From: Colicola sp016286205
GTDB lineage: Bacteria > Bacteroidota > Bacteroidia > Bacteroidales > Paludibacteraceae
Assembly (NCBI GenBank): GCA_016286205.1
Contig: JAEESF010000012.1
Coordinates: 1 to 64,000, forward strand
Direction: 5' to 3'
Length of the DNA: 64,000 nt
The position numbers and the translations under genes are program-made. The notes beneath the pieces were generated by a model, which saw only the letters and a list, made by a program, of their open reading frames with translations, was not told the DNA's origin and searched no databases. Shown here in pieces: positions 1 to 8,104 of this stretch. The stretch's first letter is position 1. The number at the start of each line of letters is the position of its first letter.

Positions 1-275
1 TACTTGGACTGCTAATTGGCGGTTTGGCTACAGTATTTGTACTGGCCGTATTCATGGCTAATGCCGGAGGCGCCTGTGACAATGCGAAGAAGTATGTAGA
101 AGAAGGCCATTTCGGTGGCAAAGGAAGCGATTGTCACAAGGCAACCGTGGTTGGCGACACAGTAGGTGATCCGTTCAAAGATACATCCGGTCCATCGCTG
201 AATATCCTCATCAAACTGATGTCGATGGTCAGCATTGTTATGGCCGGTTTGACAGTAACTTATCACTTGCTATAA
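1..275 (+). CDS. hppA: Membrane-bound ion-translocating pyrophosphatase, C-terminal end (partial)
   Basis: The 5' end lies outside the window; the frame is open from base 3 to the TAA at 273-275, giving about 90 residues. The remnant carries NAGGACDNAKK, GDTVGDPFKDTSGPSLN and a hydrophobic last helix, which are the hallmark C-terminal substrate and gate motifs of integral-membrane pyrophosphatases. These enzymes couple PPi hydrolysis to H+ or Na+ pumping across the cytoplasmic membrane. The residues that decide K+ dependence and ion specificity are not in this piece, so the subtype cannot be called. It converges with the EamA gene, whose stop overlaps its last six bases. Confidence 0.93.
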   Translation, partial: LGLLIGGLATVFVLAVFMANAGGACDNAKKYVEEGHFGGKGSDCHKATVVGDTVGDPFKDTSGPSLNILIKLMSMVSIVMAGLTVTYHLL

Positions 276-1190
276 GGTACCAATCGTTAGGCAAATTAAG
301 CCAGCGAGAATACCAAGCATGGACAGGACCTTTTTCCAAGGGTCCTGTTCTTTTAGGAATATCAGTCCGTACGCAAAGCCTATTACTGCACCTCCGCGAC
401 GAATAGTACTAACTACTGCAATCAGCGAATCAGGATCGCGTAGGGCTAGCATATACACATTGTCGCTGATGACCAGAAAGATACTGATTAGTGCTATGGG
501 AAGAATATTTCCATAGGAGAAAGAAAAAACTCTGCCGTCAGATTTGCTTTGTCGATGATGGTAGATTGTCCATACACCTAACATGAGAATGCCCTGATAG
601 AAGGTATAATAGACTTGCACAGCATTGTGGTCATAATGCCTCATCATGTATTTATCATACAGACCGGAACAGGAACCAATAAGTATTGCCAATGCTAAGG
701 CTATATAGTAGCGGGCGAGAGGAGAGTGCTGCTGCGCTAACACCTTTTTCGGATGAAAAGAGAACGCAAAAATAGTTCCAATAGCCAGAAGAATACCTAT
801 CCACTGCCACAGATTCAATCGCTCACCGAAAATCAGCATAGCGCCTACTAAAGTCCACATTGGACGTGTGGCTTGCCACGGATTAACCACAGAGATAGGC
901 AGATGTTTGAGCGAGATATAAGCAAAAATCCAACTACTTAGTACGATGCACGATTTGACAAATGTCAACAGATGGGCTTGCGCATTCAAGTGAGGCACAT
1001 AGAATGGCGTTTCTGCCATCAAATCGGGACAAATACGAGAAAGCAGCAGGGGAATAGTCAAAATGGCGCTAGAGATAAGTACGCTAAGTGTCAATACATC
1101 TGCTACGCCATTATCACGAAGCGCAACTTTCTTGCTGATGTCATAGAACCCCAGACACAGCGCAGAAACAAAGGCTAGAACAACCCACAT
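270..1190 (-). CDS. EamA/DMT-family membrane transporter
   Basis: A 306-residue, highly hydrophobic protein with roughly ten predicted membrane helices in two similar halves, the usual size and layout of the drug/metabolite transporter (EamA) family. A PWQATRP segment near helix 4 and an FGERLN turn are typical of EamA half-repeats. I chose the ATG at 1190 over the in-frame GTG at 1193 because it overlaps the stop of the upstream acyl-CoA ligase as TGATG, implying translational coupling. The substrate is not predictable. As the last gene after two acyl-CoA ligases it may export or import a metabolite of that pathway, but this is only positional inference. Confidence 0.85.
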   Translation of the reverse strand: MWVVLAFVSALCLGFYDISKKVALRDNGVADVLTLSVLISSAILTIPLLLSRICPDLMAETPFYVPHLNAQAHLLTFVKSCIVLSSWIFAYISLKHLPISVVNPWQATRPMWTLVGAMLIFGERLNLWQWIGILLAIGTIFAFSFHPKKVLAQQHSPLARYYIALALAILIGSCSGLYDKYMMRHYDHNAVQVYYTFYQGILMLGVWTIYHHRQSKSDGRVFSFSYGNILPIALISIFLVISDNVYMLALRDPDSLIAVVSTIRRGGAVIGFAYGLIFLKEQDPWKKVLSMLGILAGLICLTIGTL

Positions 1191-2830
1191 CACTTATAGA
1201 GGAAGCGTTTGATGGATTTCTTAGGAGTTTTCTCGAATGGTTCTTGCTGAACCTCTATGTTCGAGACCTTGCTATACGAAGGAATCAGACTGTTCAGTTT
1301 CTCCAGATTGGCTCGCATGATTCTTTGGATTTCTTCTAGCGACATACGCTTAGTTTGTGCTTCATCCGGGAAAACAAGAGCAACGAGTTTGCCTTCACGT
1401 TCAATGACCAATGATTCGCCTACAGCCTCCTGATTGTTCAACTTATCCTCGATTTCTTCCGGATAGATATTCTGACCACTTGCTCCGAGAATCATAGTCT
1501 TGTTACGGCCTTTGAGGTAGATATTTTGCTTGCGATCCAATCTGCCTAGGTCTCCGGTACGCATCCATCCGTCCTCGGTAAAGGCAGCCTTTGTAGCTTC
1601 TTCGTTCTTATAGTAGCCCAACATCACGTTTTCACCCTTTACCAGAATTTCTCCGATACCGGCCTCGTTCGGCTGATCTATTTTCACCTCCATGTTCATA
1701 ACCGGAACACCACCAGAGCGCGCCTTGAAATACTTAGGCGGATTGCCGCCAATCAATGGGCCACATTCGGTCATACCATATCCGATAGAGAGCGGGAAAT
1801 GGATGTCCATTAGGCATTTTTCTACCACCGGGTTCATAGCTGCTCCTCCGCAGATGAAATAACGTAAGCGTCCACCAAAAGCACTCTTTAGTGCCGATTT
1901 GACGCGGGCTCGCAGTATATTGCCAATGATGGGCGTATACCAGAATGCGCGGATGATACGCTTGCTCAAGGTTGGGTCCAGATTCTTTTTGTAGATTTTC
2001 TCAATTACCAACGGTACAGTGACCACCAAATACGGTTGTACTTCTTTCAGCGCTTTCAATAGGATGCTAGGCGTGGGAGACTTGGTTAAGAAATAAATAT
2101 GCGTACCACAACTCAAAGGATAGAGTAGTTCGCATACTTGACCAAACATATGTGCCAGTGGTAGCATTGATACTAGGCGTTGTCCCGGATCTACAGGCAA
2201 CATTTTCATACCAACTTCAATGTTATTGCTGATAGAACGACCATTCAGCATAACACCTTTAGGTGATCCTGTTGAACCACTGGTATAGTTGATAAGCGAC
2301 AGTTTCTCCGGATCTGCAGCAAAATGAATGTCCTCCGGTTGCAAGCCATATGGATATTTTGCCTGTAAAGCAGTATCTAGTTTCTCCGGTGATGGCACAT
2401 CAACACCCTTTGCACTATACAACGTACGGAAATCTTCCAACGAGAAGGCTGCTTTTACCGCCTTTGGCATAGGCTGCTCTTGCAGTTCTTTCCAAACATA
2501 CGGACCAACAAACAGTAGCGAAGAATCAGAGTGCTCTAGCAGATGTGCCACATCTTCTGCTTTGAAATCTTGTAGGATGCTGACGCATACACCTTCATAT
2601 GCAGCAATCGCGAGGTATGCAACTGCCCAATTGGCGCAGTTACGACCGCATAAAGCAATCTTGTCGCCCGGTTTGATGCCCATGGAACGAAAGAGTTCCT
2701 GGAGACGCAACATTTGCGTAGCCAACTCGCCAAACGTATATTCGTGATCCTCATTATAATCGGTCAAAGCAGGGTCATTCCACTGCTTCTCCATAACTTC
2801 AGTCAGATACTGGAGATAATGTTTCGTCAT
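1190..2830 (-). CDS. Long-chain fatty-acid/acyl CoA ligase (AMP-binding), paralog 2
   Basis: A 546-residue adenylate-forming enzyme that would activate a carboxylic acid, probably a fatty acid, to its acyl-CoA. Visible motifs are the phosphate loop NYTSGSTGSPKG (about 181-192), the aromatic/TE motif GYGMTECGP (350-358), GWMRTGDLG with the ribose-binding Asp (421-429) and the C-terminal catalytic-lysine region EKTPKKSIKR. It is clearly a tandem paralog of the gene at 2989-4638 and shares its C-terminal ending. It has its own promoter (2860-2891) after a terminator that closes the upstream paralog. Chain-length preference cannot be read. It could equally be an acyl-ACP synthetase-type member. 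Confidence 0.9.
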   Translation of the reverse strand: MTKHYLQYLTEVMEKQWNDPALTDYNEDHEYTFGELATQMLRLQELFRSMGIKPGDKIALCGRNCANWAVAYLAIAAYEGVCVSILQDFKAEDVAHLLEHSDSSLLFVGPYVWKELQEQPMPKAVKAAFSLEDFRTLYSAKGVDVPSPEKLDTALQAKYPYGLQPEDIHFAADPEKLSLINYTSGSTGSPKGVMLNGRSISNNIEVGMKMLPVDPGQRLVSMLPLAHMFGQVCELLYPLSCGTHIYFLTKSPTPSILLKALKEVQPYLVVTVPLVIEKIYKKNLDPTLSKRIIRAFWYTPIIGNILRARVKSALKSAFGGRLRYFICGGAAMNPVVEKCLMDIHFPLSIGYGMTECGPLIGGNPPKYFKARSGGVPVMNMEVKIDQPNEAGIGEILVKGENVMLGYYKNEEATKAAFTEDGWMRTGDLGRLDRKQNIYLKGRNKTMILGASGQNIYPEEIEDKLNNQEAVGESLVIEREGKLVALVFPDEAQTKRMSLEEIQRIMRANLEKLNSLIPSYSKVSNIEVQQEPFEKTPKKSIKRFLYK

Positions 2831-2859
2831 AACAGCATTCTATTTTCTAATTTCGGCTG

Positions 2860-2891
2860 CAAAATTAATATTTTTTTTCGATATATGCAAA
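2860..2891 (-). promoter_or_regulatory. Bacteroidota-type promoter for acyl-CoA ligase 2
   Basis: On the minus strand, TTTG (2888-2891) is followed after exactly 20 nt by TAATTTTG (2860-2867), matching the -33 TTTG / -7 TAnnTTTG pattern. The leader to the ATG at 2830 would be about 26 nt. Confidence 0.75.
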
Positions 2892-2907
2892 CATTTTGCA
2901 TAAAATA

Positions 2908-2944
2908 CAAAAAAAAACAAGCGCGTAGCCTCACGGTTACACGC
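2908..2944 (-). terminator. Rho-independent terminator after acyl-CoA ligase 1
   Basis: Reading the minus strand, GCGTGTAACC (2944-2935), loop GTGA and GGCTACGCGC (2930-2921) form a ten-position stem with one mismatch and one G-T pair, followed directly by TTGTTTTTTTTT. It lies 45 nt after the stop of the gene at 2989-4638. Confidence 0.85.
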
Positions 2945-2988
2945 ATGCTTCGTATCCCTAGGGATACCCAAACTTACTCACTTATTAG

Positions 2989-4638
2989 TTACTTATATAA
3001 GTAACGTTTGATAGAGCGCTTAGGCGTTTTCTCAAATTCCTGAGCCACTAATTCCACAGCGCTAATTTGACTATACTGAGGCAGGTCTTTATTGACTGCT
3101 AAACGATTTTCTTCCATCTGTTCTGTTAGTGTCTTGTTGCCTAACAGTTTCTTGCCTTCTGCCGAAGAATCAGGGAAGATGAGTGCAACCAACTTGTGAT
3201 CGCGGTCCACGACAATAGACTCCACTACACAAGGCATCGAATTGAGTTTATCTTCCAATTCCTCTGGATATATGTTTTGGCCAGAAGGACCAAGAATCAT
3301 GTTCTTGGAACGTCCGTGAATATAGAGATTTCCATCTTTGTCCAAGATACCCAAATCGCCCGTTCTCATCCAACCATCGTCTGTGAAGACAGCCTTGGTT
3401 GCCTCATCGTTTTTGTAGTAACCACGCATCACATTGATACCTTTTACCTGAATCTCTCCATCCTTCTCGGTCGGTTTCTCTGAATCGATACGAACGTGGC
3501 ATTGCGGCAGTTGCTTGCCGCAACTATGGAATGCATAATCCCACCAGTCTTCGTAGCTAATCAGTGGTCCGCACTCGGTCATGCCATAGCCGACGCAATA
3601 CTGGAACTTAATATCATGCAGCACTTGTTCTACTTCTCCATTTAGCGCAGCACCACCGATAATGAGATAACGCAATTCACCGCCAAACATCTTGTCCAGA
3701 CCTTCTTTTACTTTCTTGCGTACAACCCAACGTAATCCGGGAGTTTTCCACAGAACACGCATCATTGGAGTGCTGATCTTAGGCAGTACACCCTTTTTGA
3801 TAATCTTTTCTACTACAAGTGGCACAGTCAAGATCATAAATGGTTTGACTTGTGCAAATGCTTTCATCAGCACAGTTGGAGTAGGGGCTTGTGTTAAGAA
3901 ATATACTTGCGCTCCCTCACAAACTTGATAGAGGAACTCGAACATCAAACCGAACATGTGTGCTATAGGTAGCATCGACAGTACTTTATCGCCTGGTTTG
4001 TGCGGAATACGCGAATGTGCAAACTCGACATTTCCACTTAGGTTTAGGTGAGTCAGCATCACACCTTTTGGATTGCCGGTTGAACCACTAGTATAGTTCA
4101 GTACTGCCAAATCATCGTAGTTATCTGTAGGGTAGTTGACATCGCTAAGTTGTACACCATTAGGATAAGCCTTTGCGAATGCTGCATCAACTTTCTCAAA
4201 TGCCTTGCGAGTCTTTTCGTCTGCTTCAACGATACTCATCTCGTCCATGAAGATAGTGGCTTTCAACCCCTTCATCTGGCTAGCATCGATTTTCTTTTTT
4301 ACGTTCGGACCTACATAGAGCAGTACTGCTTCAGAGTGATCCACCAGACTATAAATACCATCAGCTGTAAAATCCGGTAAAATACTAACTACGACTGCTC
4401 CATATGTCTCTACTGCGAGGAAAAGTAGTCCCCAGTTTGCACAATTGCGCCCACAAAGAGCTATTTTTTCTCCTTTCTTGATTCCTAATTGTTGCCAGGT
4501 AATATGTAATTTTGCAATAGCAGAAGCCAATTCTGCATATGTGTATTTGTTTTCACCATCGATATCGGTCATAGCCAGGCTATTCCAACTCGAGTGCATT
4601 GTTTCCTGTAAATAGGATAAATAGTGTTTTGTTGCCAT
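2989..4638 (-). CDS. Long-chain fatty-acid/acyl CoA ligase (AMP-binding), paralog 1
   Basis: A 549-residue adenylate-forming enzyme with NYTSGSTGNPKG in the first half, GYGMTECGPL in the middle, GWMRTGDLG and SGQNIYPEELE near the C-terminal hinge and a terminal KTPKRSIKR lysine motif. It would activate fatty acids to acyl-CoA at the inner face of the membrane. It lies 70 bp downstream of the TetR gene, and a palindrome sits where its promoter's upstream box should be, so it is the best candidate target of that regulator. The next gene is a paralog, suggesting duplication followed by substrate or regulatory divergence. Confidence 0.9.
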   Translation of the reverse strand: MATKHYLSYLQETMHSSWNSLAMTDIDGENKYTYAELASAIAKLHITWQQLGIKKGEKIALCGRNCANWGLLFLAVETYGAVVVSILPDFTADGIYSLVDHSEAVLLYVGPNVKKKIDASQMKGLKATIFMDEMSIVEADEKTRKAFEKVDAAFAKAYPNGVQLSDVNYPTDNYDDLAVLNYTSGSTGNPKGVMLTHLNLSGNVEFAHSRIPHKPGDKVLSMLPIAHMFGLMFEFLYQVCEGAQVYFLTQAPTPTVLMKAFAQVKPFMILTVPLVVEKIIKKGVLPKISTPMMRVLWKTPGLRWVVRKKVKEGLDKMFGGELRYLIIGGAALNGEVEQVLHDIKFQYCVGYGMTECGPLISYEDWWDYAFHSCGKQLPQCHVRIDSEKPTEKDGEIQVKGINVMRGYYKNDEATKAVFTDDGWMRTGDLGILDKDGNLYIHGRSKNMILGPSGQNIYPEELEDKLNSMPCVVESIVVDRDHKLVALIFPDSSAEGKKLLGNKTLTEQMEENRLAVNKDLPQYSQISAVELVAQEFEKTPKRSIKRYLYK

Positions 4639-4658
4639 GTTTTTTTTGATTTTCGGTG

Positions 4659-4666
4659 CAAAGGTA
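4659..4666 (-). promoter_or_regulatory. -7 box of acyl-CoA ligase 1 promoter
   Basis: TACCTTTG on the minus strand, about 17 nt upstream of the likely RNA-to-ATG junction at 4638. No TTTG/CTTG is present 20 nt upstream (the four bases read AACG), unlike the other promoters listed here. Confidence 0.65.
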
Positions 4667-4676
4667 ATACTTTATT

Positions 4677-4694
4677 TTTGAACTTCCGTTCGAA
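4677..4694. promoter_or_regulatory. Putative TetR operator palindrome
   Basis: TTTGAAC, 4 nt, GTTCGAA is an imperfect inverted repeat with 6 of 7 positions matching. It occupies the place of the missing -33 box of the ligase promoter. A related half-site pair, TGAAC then TTCA, follows at about 4698-4711. The position between the TetR gene and the ligase gene supports an operator role; binding is inferred. Confidence 0.45.
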
Positions 4695-4708
4695 AACTGA
4701 ACTTTTAT

Positions 4709-5299
4709 TCAAATTTTTAATAAATTGTACATTGCATAGTAGGATCTCTCCAGCAACGAGAAGTCCATTTGTGTGCGTCCTAAGCCACTGTCGTAACTGT
4801 CTTTTACGTGAGCGAGCATTAGGGCAATCAGGTCTACATCAATACCGTGGCGAACCAATCCTGCTCGTTGGCTATTGTAGATGGCTTTGCGCCATAGTTC
4901 GACTTCCTTCAATGCTAAGCGTTGTGCCTTGCGATGTAAACTAGGGAAACGACTATAGGCGGTGAACATTAGGTTGTTGACGTTACTGGTATTCACACTA
5001 CGGTTGGTAAAAGTCATCAGTTCATGCTCAAGAGTTCCGAGATACTGCATCATGGCATTAATCATCCCATCCATCAGGACATCCTCGCTCACACTATTGA
5101 GGGCGCGCTGTTTTGGTTCCAAAAAATACTGCTCCATACACGTTTGGAACAACTCATCCTGATCCTTGAAGTAGTAATAGAGTGTGCCGCGACCGATATC
5201 CAGTTCGTTCTGCAAATCGGTGATACTGACATTTTGGTATCCTTCTAGCGCATAGAGTTCCATCGCTTTGCGGATAATATATTCACGTCGATTTTTCAT
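4709..5299 (-). CDS. TetR/AcrR-family transcriptional regulator
   Basis: A TetR-type repressor of 196 residues from the chosen start. The N-terminal part reads as a classic TetR helix-turn-helix: ALEGYQNVSITDLQNELDI then GRGTLYYYFKDQDEL. The rest is a variable helical ligand domain. I prefer the ATG at 5299, five bases after the TonB-receptor stop, to the upstream ATG at 5338, because TetR proteins usually begin a few residues before the first helix (KNRREYII). Neighbours are a TonB receptor, a patatin and two acyl-CoA ligases, so a FadR-like role sensing acyl-CoA is plausible but unproven. Confidence 0.88.
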   Translation of the reverse strand: MKNRREYIIRKAMELYALEGYQNVSITDLQNELDIGRGTLYYYFKDQDELFQTCMEQYFLEPKQRALNSVSEDVLMDGMINAMMQYLGTLEHELMTFTNRSVNTSNVNNLMFTAYSRFPSLHRKAQRLALKEVELWRKAIYNSQRAGLVRHGIDVDLIALMLAHVKDSYDSGLGRTQMDFSLLERSYYAMYNLLKI

Positions 5300-5304
5300 T
5301 CTAA

Positions 5305-7182
5305 CTATAGTGTAGCTTTTATATTCACGGTCGCCCAACTGCCAGGCATCAGTATTCCTCCGTAATCGTAGTAATGGCGGTTAGTCATGTTCTTGCATTC
5401 TATGGCGATGCGCATATGCGACCATTCAGCGTAGATACTACCATCTAACAAAAGAGTAGGCGAGTAATTTTTAGCAATGCCTTCAGCATCGTTGTATTGC
5501 CCTAAACGGTCTTGGTAGCGTAATGTCCAACACGCGCCCAACATACCATTGTTCCATACGTAGATGCCATGATCAATGCCAACTACCACTTTATGCCGCA
5601 AGTAATCCAGGTAACGGCTTTGTGCTTCGTTCAAATCAAGCGACAGGTGAGTATAGGCGTACTGCACTCGTATATGGCGTAACCAATTATTATAATGATA
5701 GTCAATCTCTATTTCTACTCCTATAGCATCCACTTGTTGCTGATTCTGAGCATGGAAAGGCCTTGTGGTATCCGTTGGCACGTAGACCCAGTCTATGATA
5801 TCTTGTCCCCATCTATAAAAGGCATTGCCCGCTATGTGTAAGCGTCCGGCTTTCGCCCATTGCCACGTATATTGTGCCCCCACCGAGAGAGTCCATGCTT
5901 TTTCGGCCTCCAGACTGTCGTTCCCTAACTGATTTCCCGCATTGTAATATAGGTCTGTAAAGGTCGGCATACGTAGCGAACGACCTGCGGTAACATAGAC
6001 AGAGCCACTTCGCAAAAAAGCATACCCGATAGTAGCAGATCCGGAAACGTTCCAACCGAATTGTGTGTTGTAGTGTCCCGCAATACCTAACGATGCAGAT
6101 AAATCGCGCCAAACGAATTGCTGCTCAGCAGATATAGTAGCTTGCACACGGTTATGTTCTCCCATGGAACTGGACCGTATATACTCGTTGCGGCATTCTG
6201 CACCTAAAGTGGTACGACCTATTGCGGAGACGCAATGGATGTGTAATCCTACTTGGGCATTGTGAGTCCAGTGACGATTCAACGGATTCCCTCGATGCCA
6301 TTCATAACGATCGTATTGACCACGATATGCCCCCATAGCGCTAATGCTCCACGCATCTTTGATGCGACCATTGTAACTCATAGAGGCGAATATTGTGCGT
6401 GTGGCATCAAACTGGTCCTGACTGCCAAATCCATACGCCATCCCTAGTCCTGCATCTTTGTATTGCGCTCCCATCTGGAAATCTAGCCCTTTCCATCGTG
6501 TTTGAACAAACATATTAGCTACGCGGAAATCGCTATTATGCATCGCAGTCTGCTCTTTGTCGTTGGCTTTGGGCGCTGTGTAACCATCAGAACGAGCATA
6601 ATCGATCGAAGTGTTTACATGCACGTCTCCTCTGGCCCAAGATGCAGCAAACATAGGTGCCACGTAATTGTGCATACCCGTATACAATTGCAGATGATAA
6701 TGGTCTTCCGTCTCATCGCGTGTAACGATATTTACAGCCCCGGAAAATGCTCCTGTGAGATTGGCTGCAGTGCCTTGTAAAACCTCAATTCGCTCGATTA
6801 ATGCAGCCGAAATGGGTAGATTGAGTGCGTAATGACCCGTTTGCGCATCTTGCAGGCTAATGCCATTCAGCAGAATTAATACTTGGTCGAATGTGCCGCC
6901 ATGCATGCTTAAATCAGTTTGTGCGTAACTCACACCGCGGCTACGGATATCCAAACCTGGCAAATAAGCTAATATATCTGCTACGTTTTGTACAGGCAGA
7001 GCCTCTATCTCTTCGTGAGTGAGTGTGGCTACTAACCGAAAAGACTCGGACTGGATCTGTGCTTTGTGCGCAGTGACTTCTACTTCCTCTAGTCGGAAAT
7101 CATCTGCGGTAACGGTTTCCGTACCATATATGCCAATGGCTACCACCGTAGCCAAAACGAACGAACTAATGCGTTTGTTCAT
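5305..7182 (-). CDS. TonB-dependent outer-membrane receptor
   Basis: About 625 residues: a signal peptide after MNKRISSFVLATVV, an N-terminal TonB-box-like stretch (LEEVEVTAHKAQ), a plug domain with LPVQNVADILAYLPGLDI and LLNGISLQD, ERIEVLQGTAA near its end, then a 22-strand-type barrel rich in alternating aromatic residues. The size resembles BtuB-like receptors and it lacks the N-terminal carboxypeptidase-like extension of SusC proteins. The ATG at 7182 gives a clean signal peptide and overlaps the patatin gene by 17 bp; the ORF also allows 7200. The substrate is unknown; lipase and acyl-CoA ligase neighbours hint at a lipophilic ligand. Confidence 0.9.
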   Translation of the reverse strand: MNKRISSFVLATVVAIGIYGTETVTADDFRLEEVEVTAHKAQIQSESFRLVATLTHEEIEALPVQNVADILAYLPGLDIRSRGVSYAQTDLSMHGGTFDQVLILLNGISLQDAQTGHYALNLPISAALIERIEVLQGTAANLTGAFSGAVNIVTRDETEDHYHLQLYTGMHNYVAPMFAASWARGDVHVNTSIDYARSDGYTAPKANDKEQTAMHNSDFRVANMFVQTRWKGLDFQMGAQYKDAGLGMAYGFGSQDQFDATRTIFASMSYNGRIKDAWSISAMGAYRGQYDRYEWHRGNPLNRHWTHNAQVGLHIHCVSAIGRTTLGAECRNEYIRSSSMGEHNRVQATISAEQQFVWRDLSASLGIAGHYNTQFGWNVSGSATIGYAFLRSGSVYVTAGRSLRMPTFTDLYYNAGNQLGNDSLEAEKAWTLSVGAQYTWQWAKAGRLHIAGNAFYRWGQDIIDWVYVPTDTTRPFHAQNQQQVDAIGVEIEIDYHYNNWLRHIRVQYAYTHLSLDLNEAQSRYLDYLRHKVVVGIDHGIYVWNNGMLGACWTLRYQDRLGQYNDAEGIAKNYSPTLLLDGSIYAEWSHMRIAIECKNMTNRHYYDYGGILMPGSWATVNIKATL

Positions 7183-8095
7183 AATTATCCAGTGCCTCAC
7201 GCATCAACAATCGTCCTCGTTCAATAATTTCTTCGGCTTTGTCGAAAGCAAAAGTAGGGAAGGCATATTGCGGCATGACGGCATGTACATCAGGCGGCGT
7301 GAGACGCAGTGCCATTAGGGTGTTTTGCTGGATTTGCATATCTGACATACGATCTACCATCCCCGCAAAACTAACTGTTCTACCCAAATTGTTGGCTCGC
7401 TCTATACGCACCTTATCCACACGTTTGCCTAGTTGTCTCAGTTGGTTCTCCAATGCTTTTGGAACAGGTATTCCGCGTGCTGTCAGTTCGGCCAATCGTC
7501 CTTCTACGTCTATTGGATCAGGTTTTGGTGCTACCTCCAAACTATCTTTTCCGCTGATATCCATTGCCACCAAAATATCGCCTTCTGTTCGTTCAACCAG
7601 ATGTAATGGAAGCGGGTTTAATATACCACCATCCACCAATAGTCGTTTGCCTATTTGTACAGGTTGGAAAAATAGTGGAATACTGATAGATGCTCTTACC
7701 GCCTCAAATAAACTTCCTTTGCGGAAAATAACCTCCTCCGTGCTAATTAGATCTGAAGCAACGATAGTGCAGGGAATATTTAGTTGCTCGATAGGTCTGT
7801 CCGGTACAATTTTTTCAAGTTCCTCAATGATGCGCCTACCTTTAACAAGTGAGTTGCTGCTTAGCAGGTTGATGTCTATCATTCTGAGGATTAGTTGTTT
7901 GTCTACTTGCAAAAACCATTCTTTTGCTTTCTGTAGTTGCCCGGCCGCATACATTCCGGCAATGATAGAACCCATAGAACAACCGGCTATACTGCTGATA
8001 GTATAACCACGTGCTTCCAGTTCTTCTATTGCACCGATGTGCGCTAAACCGCGCGCACCTCCTGAACCTAAAACTAATGCAACTCGCTTCGACAT
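7166..8095 (-). CDS. Patatin-like phospholipase (RssA/NTE-type)
   Basis: A 309-residue lipid acyl hydrolase. The oxyanion-hole motif GSGGARG is at residues 10-16, the nucleophile elbow GCSMG puts the catalytic serine at residue 40, and the DGG motif places the catalytic aspartate near 155, so the Ser-Asp dyad is complete. No signal peptide is visible, so it is probably cytoplasmic or membrane-peripheral. It sits between gcvT and the TonB receptor and overlaps the latter. A strong Shine-Dalgarno-like AAGGAGGAGA (8097-8106) precedes the ATG, which is unusual for this phylum. The products (free fatty acids) would feed the downstream acyl-CoA ligases. Confidence 0.9.
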   Translation of the reverse strand: MSKRVALVLGSGGARGLAHIGAIEELEARGYTISSIAGCSMGSIIAGMYAAGQLQKAKEWFLQVDKQLILRMIDINLLSSNSLVKGRRIIEELEKIVPDRPIEQLNIPCTIVASDLISTEEVIFRKGSLFEAVRASISIPLFFQPVQIGKRLLVDGGILNPLPLHLVERTEGDILVAMDISGKDSLEVAPKPDPIDVEGRLAELTARGIPVPKALENQLRQLGKRVDKVRIERANNLGRTVSFAGMVDRMSDMQIQQNTLMALRLTPPDVHAVMPQYAFPTFAFDKAEEIIERGRLLMREALDNYEQTH

Positions 8096-8104
8096 CTCTC
8101 CTCC

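Noticed and set aside
7239..8006. 255-residue plus-strand ORF
   Set aside because: It is antisense to the patatin gene, whose catalytic motifs are complete; composition is a Ser/Ile-rich mirror of the coding strand.
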